From Eshraghiella crossota (GTDB taxonomy: Bacteria; Bacillota; Clostridia; Lachnospirales; Lachnospiraceae): DNA of 64,000 nucleotides. Below the pieces are notes generated by a model. That model saw nothing but the letters and a program-made list of their open reading frames with translations, ran no database searches and was not told the origin of the DNA. This document shows, piece by piece, positions 63,027 to 64,000 of this stretch; position 1 is the stretch's first letter; every line of letters starts with the position of its first letter. The position numbers and the translations under genes were made by a program. The DNA lies in the NCBI RefSeq assembly GCF_025148445.1, contig NZ_CP102270.1:496001-560000 (forward strand). Reading direction: 5' to 3'.

Positions 63027-63449
63027 TTATTCTTTCTTTTTGTCAGAGTATTCCTTAGGTGTGTATTTTTTGTTCCTTTCTTTTGCAATCCAGTATGCAT
63101 CCTGAATTGCTTTCATCATTTCATCCATATCTTCTTCTGCTATACCTCCGCCGGCAAATAGTCCGCTTACTTCGGCAATAAGTGCGTGAGCCTGCTGTTT
63201 ATGTTTACCTCGTGAGCCATAGGTAGCTCCGGCGTCTAATATGAATTGTTCATCTTTAGCAAGAAGGTAATTGATATTAACATCAAAAAATTCTGCAAGC
63301 TTCTGATATGTTTCTCTTGTTTTAGGCAGGCTGGTTCCCAATTCATAACTTTTAACAGTTCTTACGGAAACACCAATGCTGTCGGCAAGTTGCGGCTGGG
63401 TTAAGCCCTTTTGTGTTCTTAATTCTCTAATTCTTTCACCGAATGTCAT
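63027..63449 (-). CDS. XRE-family repressor
   Basis: A 140-residue repressor. The helix-turn-helix is at residues 4-58 (FGERIRELRTQKGLTQPQLADSIGVSVRTVKSYE, split at QLADS). The C-terminal half is charged with a Gly-rich patch (GLFAGGGIAEEDMDE). ATG at 63449 follows GGAGG on the minus strand, so an in-frame start at 63479 is rejected. It is divergent from the partial gene at the window edge, an arrangement typical of an accessory element's control region. Confidence 0.88.
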   Translation of the reverse strand: MTFGERIRELRTQKGLTQPQLADSIGVSVRTVKSYELGTSLPKTRETYQKLAEFFDVNINYLLAKDEQFILDAGATYGSRGKHKQQAHALIAEVSGLFAGGGIAEEDMDEMMKAIQDAYWIAKERNKKYTPKEYSDKKKE

Positions 63450-63491
63450 AAAGAATCCTCCATTTCTAAGGGGTAACAAGTACCATTATGA

Positions 63492-63614
63492 AAAATTAAA
63501 AATAATGGTTATTGCCTTTATGAGTACAAGGGATATAAGTCTTATAAAGAAAATCCATCTTTAGCAATCAATGAGATTATTGAAAAAATTTTTAAGGATT
63601 GTAAATTAATATAG
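63492..63614 (+). pseudogene. Possible gene-end remnant
   Basis: Forty sense codons without a start, including GYCLYEYKGYKSYKENPS and AINEIIEKIFKDCKLI, end at TAG 63612-63614. Composition looks protein-like, but no family is recognised and it could be chance. Confidence 0.3.
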
Positions 63615-63630
63615 ACGCAAAATATACACA

Positions 63631-63667
63631 AGCCGTTTGATCGTAAAGGTCAGATGGCTTTTTTTGT
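63631..63667 (+). terminator. Rho-independent terminator
   Basis: AGCCGTTTGATC pairs with GGTCAGATGGCT (12 bp, three G-U) around GTAAA, followed by T's. After it TGTGAGCAC occurs twice (63665-63673 and 63687-63695). Confidence 0.7.
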
Positions 63668-63729
63668 GAGCACCATATCACAAAATGTGAGCACAATGTT
63701 CTAATTTATGAAAAGGAAGGTAAAGCCAA

Positions 63730-64000
63730 ATGACAAATTATAACGGTAAAGAAGTACTTAATGGACTTTTGTTCATCAAATCTATGATGAGTGTAGAAAA
63801 TGTGGAGAGACAGGCAATTGCACTTAGAAAGTTAGTTAATGCAGATTATTTTTTGCCACAGGGTGTTGTGGTAAAAAAAGAAGTAGATTCATTAATTATA
63901 GAAAATCCAGGGAGTATTAGAACAGGTAAGAAGCAGATGCTCCGCGGAGGAATATCTGATCCAAGAAATAAAACATTGATGAAAATGTTTAATCTAATAG
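63730..64000 (+). CDS. Unidentified protein, 3' end outside window
   Basis: An open frame of 90 codons from ATG 63730 runs off the right edge (MTNYNGKEVLNGLLFIKSMM start; later VKKEVDSLIIENPGS). AGGAAGGTAA lies 8 bp upstream, supporting the start. No motif is recognisable in the visible part. It probably belongs to the same element as the divergent XRE repressor. Confidence 0.6.
   Translation, partial: MTNYNGKEVLNGLLFIKSMMSVENVERQAIALRKLVNADYFLPQGVVVKKEVDSLIIENPGSIRTGKKQMLRGGISDPRNKTLMKMFNLI

Noticed and set aside
1-64000. CRISPR-Cas, rRNA, tRNA or prophage structural genes
   Set aside because: None was seen on either strand; the accessory part is made of integrative and insertion elements.

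Overview
The window looks like a chromosome segment of a low-GC Gram-positive gut anaerobe, most likely Lachnospiraceae (Clostridia). The grounds are AT-rich DNA with strong AGGAGG-type ribosome sites and TTGACA/TATAAT promoters, the Gram-positive set hprK, whiA, rapZ and a Crh-like HPr, a DUF4317-type protein, a FliB-type flagellin methylase, a bile salt hydrolase, and dense Firmicutes-type mobile elements. The genus cannot be fixed from sequence reading alone.

Bases 1-42,464 are a compact core. Phosphate genes come first: the end of phoU, a Na/Pi cotransporter preceded by an 11-bp-phased Pho-box-like array, and a PhoP/PhoR-type two-component pair. Then come a DUF4317 protein, an EF-hand/RTX-type protein, an MCP-like protein, a flagellin methylase and a DegV protein. 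Next is an unusual 1,014-residue fusion of a PEP-synthase-like kinase (resembling the Campylobacter L-glutamine kinase) with a class I glutamine amidotransferase, followed by a HAD phosphatase and a sodium:solute symporter. The rest is housekeeping: a MurJ/SpoVB-type flippase, pyrG, ftsH, an adenosine deaminase-family gene, uvrC, hprK, glucokinase, murB, rapZ, whiA, a Crh-like HPr (Glu15/Ser46), dnaE, pfkA, a TrmH methylase, a cell-wall hydrolase, nfeD plus an SPFH protein, argF, birA, dusB, greA and lysS.

Bases 42,465-64,000 are accessory. A roughly 6.1-kb putative integrative mobilizable element (about 43,283-49,418) carries an SdpR/SdpI pair under twin operators, a MobA/MobL-type relaxase with an oriT-like region, an excisionase and repressor with a two-operator switch, and a tyrosine integrase. 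Scraps of a larger conjugative element follow, interrupted by an IS1111-group (IS110 family) insertion sequence. Its 3' non-coding end folds into a long-stem RNA with short matches to its own flanks, a candidate guide (seek/bridge) RNA. Next are a two-gene winged-helix plus nucleotidyltransferase module with an operator inside its promoter, and an operon of a phospholipase D-like enzyme, a response regulator, a histidine kinase, a FUSC-like protein and a phosphatidyltransferase. The right end holds a bile salt hydrolase, a broken second ftsH cut by an IS30-family element, an IS4-type transposase remnant, a phage-type repressor and a partial unknown gene.

The most interesting items are the IS1111 guide-RNA candidate, the kinase-amidotransferase fusion without a linked cytidylyltransferase, the winged-helix/nucleotidyltransferase module, and the twin-operator SdpRI promoter. 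No rRNA, tRNA or CRISPR array was seen.
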